NCBI GenBank assembly: GCA_934167135.1
Contig: CAKPKI010000034.1
Coordinates: 1-15,585, forward strand
DNA from: an uncultured Clostridia bacterium
GTDB taxonomy: Bacteria; Bacillota; Clostridia; TANB77; CAG-508
DNA length: 15,585 nt
Direction of reading: 5' to 3'
Shown: positions 6,818-14,660 of the stretch, one piece after another
How the letters are laid out: the number at the start of each line of letters is the position of its first letter
Position numbering within the stretch: the stretch's first letter is position 1
Notes under the pieces: model-generated
What the model was told of the DNA's origin: nothing
Database searches by the model: none
The model's input: the letters and a program-made list of their open reading frames with translations, nothing else
Position numbers and translations under genes: made by a program

Positions 6818-7912
6818 ATGAGTAATACAAAAATTGGTAACAAAGAAGCCATAGCCTTATTAGTAACTATAACATTTAATCATATAATATTAAATATCAC
6901 TAAATCCATAATAAGTTCAACATCATCTGCATCATTGCTAAATATTCTTTATATAAGTTTAATTGTAATTTGTTTTACTTGTTTAATATGTTACTTTCTA
7001 AAAAAATTTCCAACATATGACTTGATTGACATATCCAATTATCTTGGAGGAAATACTTTAAAATGGATTATAGGATTAGCATATATTAGTTATCTTATAT
7101 TTTGGGCCGGAATTTTATTGCATATATTTTCATCTTTCTTGCAAATTATATATTTTCCCATGACCAGCCTATTTTATATTATATTATTATTTTTATTATC
7201 AGCAATTTCGGCATGTAGTATGAAACATAATGCAGTATATAGAAGTATATTTATATTTTTTCCATTTTTAGTAATCAGTATTATATTATTATTTTTAGCA
7301 GATATACCATATTATGAAATCAATAAAATTTATCCTATATGGGGAAATGGTTTATTTACAACATTTATTAGTGGCTTATCAAATATGTTTGCATTCCAAA
7401 TACTTGCATACATTTATTTTATGCCTCCTATTCTCAAAGAACCAGAACAATTAAAAAAAATTTCTATAACTGCAATAATACTATCATCAATATTTTTACT
7501 ACTAAGTGTTGCAATTATTATCTTTATGTTTAATGGCTTTACAGAAGTTGATGAATTATTACCCATTTACTCTGCCACAAAATATATAAAATTCGGTTCA
7601 TTTTTTAGAAAACCAGATTCCATTTATCTATTAATTTGGATAATTGCATTTATGGGATATTTAGGGATTACTCTTAAATTCTCAAATAATATTTTCAGAA
7701 AACTTACTAACATAAAAAACGAAATGTTATTAAATATATTGTTCTCAATTTGCATTTTTATTGTTAGTATATATCCAAAAAACTATGCTATATCTATGTA
7801 TTATTCTAATATTATGTATAAATATTTTTTCTTTATTTTAGTTATCGGAACTAGTTTTATTATACTATTATTGGCAACACTAAAAAAAGTTTTAAGGAGG
7901 TGGTTTAACTGA
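6818..7912 (+). CDS. GerAB/GerKB-family spore germination permease
   Basis: 364 residues from the ATG at 6818, preceded by GAAAGGAT. The frame is open 15 codons further back, but that region is inside the terminator hairpin. The length and about ten hydrophobic segments match GerAB-type proteins of the amino acid-polyamine-organocation superfamily. Recognisable features are the N-terminal GNKEAIALLVTITFNHIIL, the SNYLGG segment after TM2, and the ISGLSNMFAFQILAYIYFMP helix in the middle. In germinant receptors this inner-membrane subunit binds nutrient germinants together with GerAA and GerAC. The downstream gerAC-type gene overlaps it by CTGA. GerAA, usually encoded just upstream, is missing; the upstream gene is an HD hydrolase. 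The specific germinant cannot be assigned. Confidence 0.88.
   Translation: MSNTKIGNKEAIALLVTITFNHIILNITKSIISSTSSASLLNILYISLIVICFTCLICYFLKKFPTYDLIDISNYLGGNTLKWIIGLAYISYLIFWAGILLHIFSSFLQIIYFPMTSLFYIILLFLLSAISACSMKHNAVYRSIFIFFPFLVISIILLFLADIPYYEINKIYPIWGNGLFTTFISGLSNMFAFQILAYIYFMPPILKEPEQLKKISITAIILSSIFLLLSVAIIIFMFNGFTEVDELLPIYSATKYIKFGSFFRKPDSIYLLIWIIAFMGYLGITLKFSNNIFRKLTNIKNEMLLNILFSICIFIVSIYPKNYAISMYYSNIMYKYFFFILVIGTSFIILLLATLKKVLRRWFN
7894..7911 (+). promoter_or_regulatory. AAGGAGG site selecting a CTG start for gerAC
   Basis: A perfect AAGGAGG (7894-7900) lies 8 bases before CTG (7909-7911). No ATG, GTG or TTG in the gerAC frame lies at a usable distance. CTG overlaps the TGA stop of the permease gene as CTGA, the same geometry as the common ATGA coupling. 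The signal-peptide-like codons begin directly after it. Confidence 0.6.
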
Positions 7913-9214
7913 GCAAAAATGCAATAAACATCATAATATTCATAATTCTACTTATCATCTTTATTGGTGCATTTTCAGGTTCTTATGCTTCACACAATTT
8001 AACCAATCTTGCATATGTACTAGCATTAGGTATTGATGTTGGAGAAAATGCTGAAATAAAGGTTACTGCTCAATTTACCAAATCAGACTCTTTTTCTCCT
8101 AATAGTAGTTCTTCAAATGATTCTAGCAAAATCATTTTAGTTTCAGGAGAAGCTGACTCAATTTATGGATGTATAAACCTATTAAATAGCTATATGGGAA
8201 AAGAAATAAATTTAGCCCATTGTAGTGCTGTAATATTTTCTGAAGAATTTGCAAAACAGCGGTATTTCCTCACAAATTTGTAGTTTACTTAATAATGAAG
8301 AATTTAGGCCCACTGCAAATTTAATAGTTAGCACTTGTTCCGCTTCAGACTATTTAGAAAATGTAAAACCAAATCTAGAAAAAATCACTACAAACTATTA
8401 TGAAACATTTTCAATTACTGATAAATTTACAGGTTATTTCTCAGATATTACTGTTGGAGAATTTTTTAATACTTTTTCAGAAAATAATTGTGAAGGAACA
8501 GCAATACTTGGTGGACTTAACCAAACAGCACGAAAAAAACAACAAGAAGAATCTAATGTTTCCTCAAGCTCAGAAGAAAATTCATCACTTTCTATTATAT
8601 CAGAAAAAGATATTACTGTTATTACAAATCCTGAAGACTTAACTGCTGGCTCTAGTTCAATACAAGGAAAACGTGGTACAGAAAATATTGGCATTGCAGT
8701 TTTCAATGATGATAAATTATGTGGTAAACTTACAGCCACTGAAACCATTTGCCACCTATTAATAAATAATGATGTAAATTCTTTTGTAATTTCAATCGAT
8801 AACCCCTGTTCTGACAAAGAAAAAAATAAAATAGAACTTAATATCGTTCCAAATAAAAAATCAAAAATAAGTGTTAATATTGAAGATGGTATTCCAAATA
8901 TTTATACAGATATAAATGTCCAAGCATCAATACTTACTCTCGAAAAAAATATGGAATATGAAAATACTGATACACTTAATAAATTTTCAGCCAAAGCTGA
9001 AGAATATTTACAGAAACAATTAACTGATTATTTTAATAAAATTTCTAAAGATTACAATACAGATATAGATTGTTTTTCATATAAAGCCCTTTCTCACTTC
9101 CCAACGCAAAAAGACTGGAAAGATTACAACTGGAAAGAAAATTTTAAAAATTCCCGTTTTCATACAAATGTGAAAATCAATGTTGTTTCAAGCCAAATGA
9201 TTACAAAAACATAA
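7909..9214 (+). pseudogene. Ger(x)C-family spore germination protein, frameshifted
   Basis: Two adjacent frames together give one GerAC-type protein of about 434 residues. Frame 1 runs from CTG 7909 to TAG 8281-8283 and encodes an N-terminal hydrophobic helix, then LAYVLALGIDV and HCSAVIFSEEFAK, all GerAC hallmarks. The second frame picks up in phase with the family as NSGISSQICSLLNNEEFRPTA and continues to TAA 9212-9214. The break is at GCAAAACAGC (8251-8260); either two bases lost or one gained explains it. GerAC is normally a lipoprotein subunit of the germinant receptor. The usual lipobox cysteine (GCW/GCY) is replaced by serine in FSGSYAS, so lipid anchoring would be lost even if the frame were intact. 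The middle is unusually serine-rich (around SSSSEENSSLS), making it longer than the usual 370-400 residues. A homopolymer sequencing error could mimic the frameshift. Confidence 0.8.
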
Positions 9215-9240
9215 AGTACACTATTTTTTAAGTGTACTTT
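9213..9240. terminator. Bidirectional terminator between convergent genes
   Basis: A perfect 10-bp stem, AAAGTACACT (9213-9222) with AGTGTACTTT (9231-9240), encloses an 8-base loop. It overlaps the gerAC stop codon and ends 2 bases before the yitT-like stop. T-rich tracts at or just after the stem on each strand let it serve both convergent transcripts. Confidence 0.85.
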
Positions 9241-9242
9241 TA

Positions 9243-10094
9243 TTAATTCTCTTTAAATCCCTTACCTAATACCTCTCTAACATTTCCTATTACAATAAAA
9301 CATCTTTTATCAATTGTTTTTGCTATATCTTTAATTTTTGCAGTATCACTTCTTGAAGCTGCACATATTAGTACCAATTTATCTTCATCTTTATACATTC
9401 CCTTACCATAAAGACCTGTAATACCTCTTTTAACTTCCTCTGTAATCATTTTCGAAATTTCTTCATTTTTATTCGAGATTATAAATAGCAATTTAGTATA
9501 ATATATTCCTTCAAAAACTATATCTATCATTTGTCCATATAAATAAATAGCAATTGCAGAATATAATCCAATTTCTATATGTTTAAAAAATAATACATTT
9601 AATGTAATAATTATAATATCCATTATAATTAAGTATTTACTCATAGATATATATGGATTATAGCCTTTTATTACAGTTGCAACCAAATCAGTTCCTCCTG
9701 TAGAAGCTCCAACTTTTAAAATTATAGCAGTTCCAATTCCAATTAATACTCCACCATATATACATGCTAAAAACCTATCTGTTGTGATCGGAGGATATTT
9801 ATCAAATATATCTATAAAAATTGATAAACTTATAGTTCCTATTAAGGATTTTACCAAAAATTCTTTTCCTAATTTATATCCTGCCAATAAGAATAATGGT
9901 ATATTTAACGCCATTATCATTGCTCCCATAGGTATTTTCAGCAAATAATATGTTATTGTTGCAATTCCAGCCAATCCACCTGATGATAATTGATTTGGCA
10001 ATAAAAATGACGATGTACCAAAAGCCATTATTGCAGAACCAATTATGGTTCCAATAACATTTATTAAGCCTCTCCTTTTTTGTATTTTAAACAT
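9243..10094 (-). CDS. YitT-family membrane protein (DUF161 + DUF2179)
   Basis: 283 residues from the ATG at 10092-10094; a GTG three codons earlier is part of the AAGGGTGA ribosome binding site and is a less likely start. Residues about 10-190 carry five or six hydrophobic segments typical of the YitT/DUF161 fold, including the FLLPNQLSSGGLAGIATI segment near residues 30-47 and GASTGGTDLVAT near 130-142. The last 65 residues are a cytosolic DUF2179 domain, with the GITGLYGKGMY motif followed by LVLICAASR. The family is widespread in Bacillota and its biochemical role is not settled. It is the last gene of the minus-strand block, separated from the previous gene by a long hairpin that overlaps its ribosome binding site. 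It ends against the shared terminator with the germination genes. Confidence 0.92.
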   Translation of the reverse strand: MFKIQKRRGLINVIGTIIGSAIMAFGTSSFLLPNQLSSGGLAGIATITYYLLKIPMGAMIMALNIPLFLLAGYKLGKEFLVKSLIGTISLSIFIDIFDKYPPITTDRFLACIYGGVLIGIGTAIILKVGASTGGTDLVATVIKGYNPYISMSKYLIIMDIIIITLNVLFFKHIEIGLYSAIAIYLYGQMIDIVFEGIYYTKLLFIISNKNEEISKMITEEVKRGITGLYGKGMYKDEDKLVLICAASRSDTAKIKDIAKTIDKRCFIVIGNVREVLGKGFKEN

Positions 10095-10095
10095 A

Positions 10096-10138
10096 AAAAT
10101 CACCCTTATTACAATTATTTGTAATAATAGGTGATTTT
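10096..10138 (-). promoter_or_regulatory. Long hairpin overlapping the yitT-like RBS
   Basis: The outer arms 10138-10130 and 10104-10096 form 9 bp. After a small 2-versus-1 internal bulge, inner arms 10127-10121 and 10112-10106 form 7 bp around an 8-base loop. On the minus strand the last arm contains the AAGGGTGA ribosome binding site and is followed by TTTTTATGTTT. It starts 4 bases past the stop of the preceding gene. It can therefore act as that gene's terminator, or hide the yitT-like RBS so translation depends on the ribosome arriving from upstream. Which one operates is inference. Confidence 0.7.
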
Positions 10139-10141
10139 ATT

Positions 10142-11476
10142 CTAAATAACTACTTTTTCTCCTGTTTCAGGATTATATTCTTCCCTAATTGTTTGAATTT
10201 CTGTATTTAATACAGATGAAAAATTATAAATATATTTAGGCAATTCTGATTCATTAGTTTGTCTATTAATTTCAATTATTATTGGTTCAACATTTTGACT
10301 AAAATCATTCATTGACATTTCATAAGAATTACCTTTTGTTATACAAAATGTCATATTTTTCATTAATGTATTATCATAAGTAGTAGCAATAGATATATTA
10401 CAATTTAATATATAAAAATTATTAGGGTTTTTAGATACTAAATTTTTTATTTTTTCTATTTGTTTCTCTATTTCTGCAATTTTTTGTTTTTTCAAACTTT
10501 CACTAAATGAATTGTCACTTGTATCATAATCTATAAGATTTACATCAATAAAATAGTTGCTTCCTTTTTGATAATTCATATATGAATATTGTGATTTTTC
10601 TCTAGTTGACAATGTATATAGATTTTTTAGCCCCACATCATCTTTTTCATAAATATCTGTGCCACTTTCTAAATATCTGCTATAAATTGCAATATAACTT
10701 GAACAACTTGACATATCTATTGTAACTATATCGTTATTTTCTAAAAAGACATTTATTTTACTAGGCGAAAATTCAAACTCTGTTAATTTTCCTTTTTTAT
10801 AATTAGAAATAAATAATTCAATTTCATCTTCAACATTTCCATAATCTGATACCACTAAATTCCCAGATAGATTATCTTCTACATTTCTTTGAATTAAACT
10901 ATAATATGCTGATTTTCTTAAAATATCTTCTACTGGTGCTTCTTTAGTAAACATTTTATCTATTGTTATTTTGTTACCTGTTGTTAAATCATAATTTAAT
11001 CCTTTAAGTCCTTGATAAAATCCTTCTCCATCATCATCCTTTTTTGCAACATAACTAACTTCGAAAGATAAAACATTAGAAAAATTGGCTAAATTATTCA
11101 TATTAACAGATACATTTATTACTTCATCTAAATTTTTTATTTCTTCTTTATAGCAATTTAGTGCTATGGTTTCAAGTTCTTTATTTATATTATTTTGAAT
11201 TACATTATCATTTAATCCATTTATTTGACAATATTTTATTTCTACTTTATCTTTTGTTACTTTCTTTTCATTTATCGTTAAATTATTTTGATTGTATGTC
11301 CCTTTTAAATCTATTCCAGTTGTATCATTTTCTTGTTTTTCAATCTTACTATTTTCTTGTGCAATTTCATTATTCACTTCAATATTTTTATATATAATAG
11401 CAATTATTGTAATTATTATAAAGATAGAACATAAAACTGAGACAAAAATCACCCTTGACTTAATAGTTTTGAACAT
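10142..11476 (-). CDS. Membrane-anchored DUF4163/DUF3298-type protein
   Basis: 444 residues, with a basic start (MFKTIKSR) and a single hydrophobic helix at about 9-29, so most of the protein should be outside the membrane. Residues about 75-150 resemble DUF4163 (VEIKYCQINGLNDNVIQNNI). Residues about 160-265 resemble DUF3298, with the hallmark GLNYDLTTGNKITIDKMF. This pair occurs in PdaC and RsiV-type extracytoplasmic proteins. The remaining 180 residues, including a charged helix around SLKKQKIAEIEKQIEKIKN, match nothing I recognise; no deacetylase domain is present. The start codon lies inside the end of the PstS-like gene (17-base overlap) and follows an AAGGAGG site 6-7 bases upstream, so the two are coupled. 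A role in sensing or envelope binding together with that partner is plausible but unproven. Confidence 0.75.
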   Translation of the reverse strand: MFKTIKSRVIFVSVLCSIFIIITIIAIIYKNIEVNNEIAQENSKIEKQENDTTGIDLKGTYNQNNLTINEKKVTKDKVEIKYCQINGLNDNVIQNNINKELETIALNCYKEEIKNLDEVINVSVNMNNLANFSNVLSFEVSYVAKKDDDGEGFYQGLKGLNYDLTTGNKITIDKMFTKEAPVEDILRKSAYYSLIQRNVEDNLSGNLVVSDYGNVEDEIELFISNYKKGKLTEFEFSPSKINVFLENNDIVTIDMSSCSSYIAIYSRYLESGTDIYEKDDVGLKNLYTLSTREKSQYSYMNYQKGSNYFIDVNLIDYDTSDNSFSESLKKQKIAEIEKQIEKIKNLVSKNPNNFYILNCNISIATTYDNTLMKNMTFCITKGNSYEMSMNDFSQNVEPIIIEINRQTNESELPKYIYNFSSVLNTEIQTIREEYNPETGEKVVI

Positions 11477-12404
11477 ATCCAGCCTCCTTTACCACATTTT
11501 GACCTCTTTCAGACTTCATTGCATTTAGGAGTTTTCGTGCCTCACTATTTTGCTCTTCACTTTTTCTAATAACTGCATAATAAGATGTTTGTAATCCATA
11601 TAATCCAGTTTGAATATTTTCATAAGTTGGCTCAACTCCATCTACTGCAAACAATTTCATTTTATTTACTGTATACATTGTTAGAACATATTTGTAATAA
11701 GAATATCCTATAGCTGACTTTTGATTTTTATAGTCTGCTATTACTCCAACAACATTTTCTCCATTATAATTAACATCTTCTGTTATTGGATCTATCATTC
11801 TTTTTCCTTTCATAACAAGTGATACCATTCCAGTTTGACTTTCTGATTTTTCTGGTCTTTGATATGCTAGTATTTTTTCGTTTTCGCCTCCAAGTTCTCT
11901 CCAATTTCTAATTTTTCCCGCATAAATATGTTGAATTTGCTCTGTTGTTAAATTACCCACTGGATTTTCTGTATTTGTAAAAAATACAAATGCTTCTTTT
12001 GCAATTGGAATTGCTTCAAGTTCTATATCTTTTTCTTTGGCTAATTTTTCTTCCTCTTCTGTTGGAGCTGTTACTAATATTAAATCTGCATCTCCCTTTA
12101 TTAAATTTACATATGCTTCATGATTTTCAGAATATGTTACATTTATATCATTTATATTTTCTCCTGTAAAATTAGCCTTAAATGCCTCTGCAAGTGGCAA
12201 TGTAGCAATTGAACCATCAATTTTGGGATAATTTTCTACTGAAAATATCTTTTCTTGATTTTGTATTTCTTTCTTTTCTTCTGGATTTATAATTGGTTTT
12301 GTTTTTTCTTTTGTAAAAAACACATATGCTATTATACACATTACAGTAATTAATACAACTACAACTACTAATAATATATTTATTGTTCTTTTGTTTTTTT
12401 CCAT
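11460..12404 (-). CDS. Membrane-tethered PstS-like substrate-binding protein
   Basis: 314 residues. A short basic N-terminus and a helix at about 8-30 act as an uncleaved anchor; the segment has no lipobox, unlike usual PstS lipoproteins. After a charged linker, residues about 57-314 form a PstS-like (PBP-type II) fold: YPKIDGSIATLPLAEAF is the phosphate-loop start, VTYSENHEAYVNLIKGDADL the second strand, and VGNLTTEQIQHIYAGKIRNW the typical hinge segment. QRPEKSESQTGM is the second ligand loop. The family binds phosphate or similar anions. No pstC, pstA or pstB lies nearby, so this probably serves sensing or capture rather than transport. It starts 11 bases after the radical SAM stop, with an AAGGGGAAG site, and overlaps the next gene by 17 bases. 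Confidence 0.85.
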   Translation of the reverse strand: MEKNKRTINILLVVVVVLITVMCIIAYVFFTKEKTKPIINPEEKKEIQNQEKIFSVENYPKIDGSIATLPLAEAFKANFTGENINDINVTYSENHEAYVNLIKGDADLILVTAPTEEEEKLAKEKDIELEAIPIAKEAFVFFTNTENPVGNLTTEQIQHIYAGKIRNWRELGGENEKILAYQRPEKSESQTGMVSLVMKGKRMIDPITEDVNYNGENVVGVIADYKNQKSAIGYSYYKYVLTMYTVNKMKLFAVDGVEPTYENIQTGLYGLQTSYYAVIRKSEEQNSEARKLLNAMKSERGQNVVKEAGYVQNY

Positions 12405-12415
12405 ACTCTTCCCCT

Positions 12416-13477
12416 TTATTTACGCTCTTCTAAAAATTCAGGATATTTTTCTATAACCTTCATTTCTAGTTTTCCAGGTTTAATATCTTTAGACTGTTTA
12501 ACAATTAAATCTAATGTATATAGCTCTTTTAGTTTTTCTATATTTTCTCTTTTATGTCCTATTACATTATTTACATCTTGCGGATTTACTGTTACTTCAA
12601 CTTTCTTCACTTTAACATTTAATTGTTTTATTTTTGCAAGAATAGTATCATACCATAATCCTGATTCTACAAGTTGTCTAAATGCTGGGTGATATGGACC
12701 TGCAACAACTTCACTTCCTTTTATATTTGGGTCTGTTATTTCATCTGTATTTTGTAATCCAACTCTAATTACATCTATTCCTTTTCTGTTAAACATTGAA
12801 ATTAGTTCTTTGCATGTTTCTACTGCTTGTACAACTGTTAACGGTGTATATTTTTCTTCTAGGAATTCTTTTTCTAATTTTGTATTTTTGATTACTAGTA
12901 CTGGATATACTCTTACCATTTTAGGTTTTAATTTTATAAGTTCTTTTGCCGTATTTATTTCATCAATTCTTGTACTTTCAGGTAATCCAACCATCATTTG
13001 ATGTCCTAATTTAAATCCATGCCATCTTATCATTTTTGATGCTTTTTTTACATCCTCAAATGTGTGACCTCTATTTGCTCTTTTTAAAATATAATCGTTT
13101 GCAGATTGAACACCTAATTCTATTGTTTCTACTTTATATTTTTTTAATCTTTTTAGCGTTTTTTTGTCTATATAATCTGGCCTTGTAGATATTCTTATTG
13201 TACTTATTTTTCCTTGTTTTATATAATCATAAGCTATTTTTAAGAATTCCTCTTGTTTTTGTTCTTCTATTCCTGTAAAACTTCCACCAAAAAATGCAAC
13301 TTCTTTTTTTGCTTCTTTGTCTTTTATATTTTCTAAATAGAAATCAATAGTCTTTTTAACATCTTCACCATTAATCATTTTTTGTTGACCACTTATTGAC
13401 CTTTGATTGCAAAAGATACAATCATTTGGACAACCTAAATGTGGTACAAATATTGGAATTATATAATGTTTTTTCAT
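12416..13477 (-). CDS. Elp3-like radical SAM protein
   Basis: 353 residues. The radical SAM cysteines are C16, C20 and C23 in HLGCPNDCIFCNQ, which bind the 4Fe-4S cluster, and the SAM-binding GGS follows at 64-66 in FFGGSFTGI. STRPDYID, ELGVQSANDYILKRANRGH and GHQMMVGLPEST are typical of the Elp3-like radical SAM group. The C-terminal acetyltransferase domain of true Elp3 is absent, so this belongs to the shorter relatives found next to rnc in Clostridia. The reaction is unknown; tRNA or other RNA modification is often proposed by analogy. An AGAGGTGA site precedes the ATG, 13 bases after the rnc stop. It is in the rnc operon. Confidence 0.9.
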   Translation of the reverse strand: MKKHYIIPIFVPHLGCPNDCIFCNQRSISGQQKMINGEDVKKTIDFYLENIKDKEAKKEVAFFGGSFTGIEEQKQEEFLKIAYDYIKQGKISTIRISTRPDYIDKKTLKRLKKYKVETIELGVQSANDYILKRANRGHTFEDVKKASKMIRWHGFKLGHQMMVGLPESTRIDEINTAKELIKLKPKMVRVYPVLVIKNTKLEKEFLEEKYTPLTVVQAVETCKELISMFNRKGIDVIRVGLQNTDEITDPNIKGSEVVAGPYHPAFRQLVESGLWYDTILAKIKQLNVKVKKVEVTVNPQDVNNVIGHKRENIEKLKELYTLDLIVKQSKDIKPGKLEMKVIEKYPEFLEERK

Positions 13478-13490
13478 TCTATCACCTCTT

Positions 13491-14159
13491 TTATTTTATT
13501 GCTTGTAATGCTTTTTTTGCGGCTTCCATTTCTGCTAATTTTTTTGATTTTCCAGTTCCTTCTGCTAATTTTTTATGGTTACATTCCACTTGTGCTTCAA
13601 ATGTTTTATCATGATCTGGCCCTGTTTCTTTTATTATTGTGTATTTTATTTCAACTTCTCCATGTTTTTGCAATTTTTCTTGTAATACAGTTTTATAATC
13701 TTTTTGCCCTACATGTTTGCTTGCAGTTTTTATTGGTTCTTTTAAATTTTCAATAATAAATTTTTTTGCTTCTTCTAGTCCTCCATCTAAATATATTGCT
13801 GCAATTACTGCCTCTACACTGTCTGCTAATATTGCTGGTCTTACTTCTTTATTTGTCATTCTTTCTGATTTTCCTAAGTATAAGAAATCACTAAAACCAA
13901 GTGATTGTGCTATTTTATGCAAGCTTGTTTCACACACTACTGTAGCCCTAACTTTAGTCATTTCTCCTTCTTTAAGATTTTGATAGTTTTCGTATAGATA
14001 TATACTTGATACAAATTCTAAAATACTATCTCCTAAAAATTCTAATTTTTCATTACTTTCTATTCCATGTTCATATGCATATGATGTGTGTGTTAATGCT
14101 TTTTTTAATAATTCTTTGTTTTTGAATGTATACCCTATTTTTTCTTCTAAACCTTTCAT
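13491..14159 (-). CDS. rnc: Ribonuclease III
   Basis: 222 residues from the ATG at 14157-14159. An in-frame ATG four codons upstream starts only about 7 bases after the predicted transcription start and has no ribosome binding site, while its own codons (ATGGAGGAG) supply the GGAGGAG site for the inner ATG. The catalytic signature is NEKLEFLGDSILEF, with E37, E40 and D44, and the second acidic pair is D113 and E116 in ADSVEAVIAAIYLDGG. The C-terminal 70 residues are a double-stranded RNA binding domain ending SKKLAEMEAAKKALQ. The enzyme cuts double-stranded RNA in rRNA and mRNA maturation. It follows plsX and acpP and precedes the radical SAM gene, a common Clostridial order. Confidence 0.96.
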   Translation of the reverse strand: MKGLEEKIGYTFKNKELLKKALTHTSYAYEHGIESNEKLEFLGDSILEFVSSIYLYENYQNLKEGEMTKVRATVVCETSLHKIAQSLGFSDFLYLGKSERMTNKEVRPAILADSVEAVIAAIYLDGGLEEAKKFIIENLKEPIKTASKHVGQKDYKTVLQEKLQKHGEVEIKYTIIKETGPDHDKTFEAQVECNHKKLAEGTGKSKKLAEMEAAKKALQAIK

Positions 14160-14184
14160 TTTCTCCTCCATTTTTTATATCTAT

Positions 14185-14212
14185 ATTATATACTATTTTG
14201 CGTTTTTTTCAA
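14185..14212 (-). promoter_or_regulatory. Promoter of rnc
   Basis: On the minus strand TTGAAA (14212-14207), a 16-base spacer and a perfect TATAAT (14190-14185) are followed by a predicted start near 14178. It lies after the acpP terminator, so the rnc operon has its own promoter. Confidence 0.85.
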
Positions 14213-14224
14213 GTTTTTTTGCCA

Positions 14225-14262
14225 AAATAAAAGAACGAATTGTTTTCGTCCTTCTTTTATTT
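14225..14262 (-). terminator. Terminator downstream of acpP
   Basis: On the minus strand 14262-14252 pairs with 14235-14225 (11 bp), then a 3-base bulge (14251-14249) and a further 4 bp (14248-14245 with 14239-14236) close around a 5-base loop. The U residues are mainly inside the descending arm (TTTTATTTT). It overlaps the acpP stop codon, and the rnc promoter follows it. Confidence 0.75.
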
Positions 14263-14500
14263 ATACATTTTCTTTTATGTAATCAACTACATCTCCTACT
14301 GTAACAACTTTTTCTGCGTCAGCATCTGGGATTTCTATATCAAATTCTTCTTCTAATGCCATTACTAATTCTACTATATCTAATGAATCAGCTCCTAAGT
14401 CATCTATGAAAGATGCTTCCATTGTAACAGCTGTATCAGCAACACCTAATTGCTCTACAATTATTCCTTTTACTTTTTCAAAAACTTCTTCTGAACTCAT
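14261..14500 (-). CDS. acpP: Acyl carrier protein
   Basis: 79 residues from the ATG at 14498-14500, chosen because AGGAGGTGA lies 7 bases upstream; the ATG seven codons earlier contains this site in its own codons and would give an odd leader. The protein is small and acidic, with DDLGADSLDIVELVMALEEE. S39 in the DSLD motif is the 4'-phosphopantetheine attachment site. It carries growing acyl chains in type II fatty acid synthesis and donates them to PlsX. It lies downstream of plsX, as in many Bacillota, though fabD and fabG are not between them. It has its own strong promoter and its own terminator, which fits the high level of expression expected for ACP. Confidence 0.96.
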   Translation of the reverse strand: MSSEEVFEKVKGIIVEQLGVADTAVTMEASFIDDLGADSLDIVELVMALEEEFDIEIPDADAEKVVTVGDVVDYIKENV

Positions 14501-14565
14501 TACAAGTTCACCTCCTCTCATGTGCTAAATGATATCTGTTTTTATTAATCAAATTATCTGTAACA

Positions 14566-14594
14566 TTTATATTATATGTTCACAGTTTTGTCAA
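14566..14594 (-). promoter_or_regulatory. Promoter of acpP
   Basis: On the minus strand a perfect TTGACA (14594-14589), a 17-base spacer and TATAAA (14571-14566) make a strong sigma-A promoter. The predicted leader is about 60 bases long and ends in the AGGAGGTGA site. Confidence 0.9.
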
Positions 14595-14621
14595 GCATAT
14601 TTATAATATTTTTTGTTTTTT

Positions 14622-14639
14622 ATACTGCCCATTCAGTAT
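14622..14639. repeat. Short inverted repeat between plsX and acpP
   Basis: ATACTG (14622-14627) and CAGTAT (14634-14639) form a perfect 6-bp inverted repeat with a 6-base centre. It is not followed by U residues on the minus strand, so it is not a usual terminator there. It lies about 30 bases upstream of the acpP -35 and could be a regulator site. It does not match the FapR operator pattern I know. Confidence 0.35.
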
Positions 14640-14660
14640 TTCAATTAAGATCGCTTATCT

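Noticed and set aside
10095..10103. GTG start for the yitT-like gene, adding three residues
   Set aside because: The GTG is part of the AAGGGTGA ribosome binding site serving the ATG at 10092-10094.
14160..14171. Upstream ATG for rnc
   Set aside because: It has no ribosome binding site and almost no leader; its codons supply the GGAGGAG site for the inner ATG.
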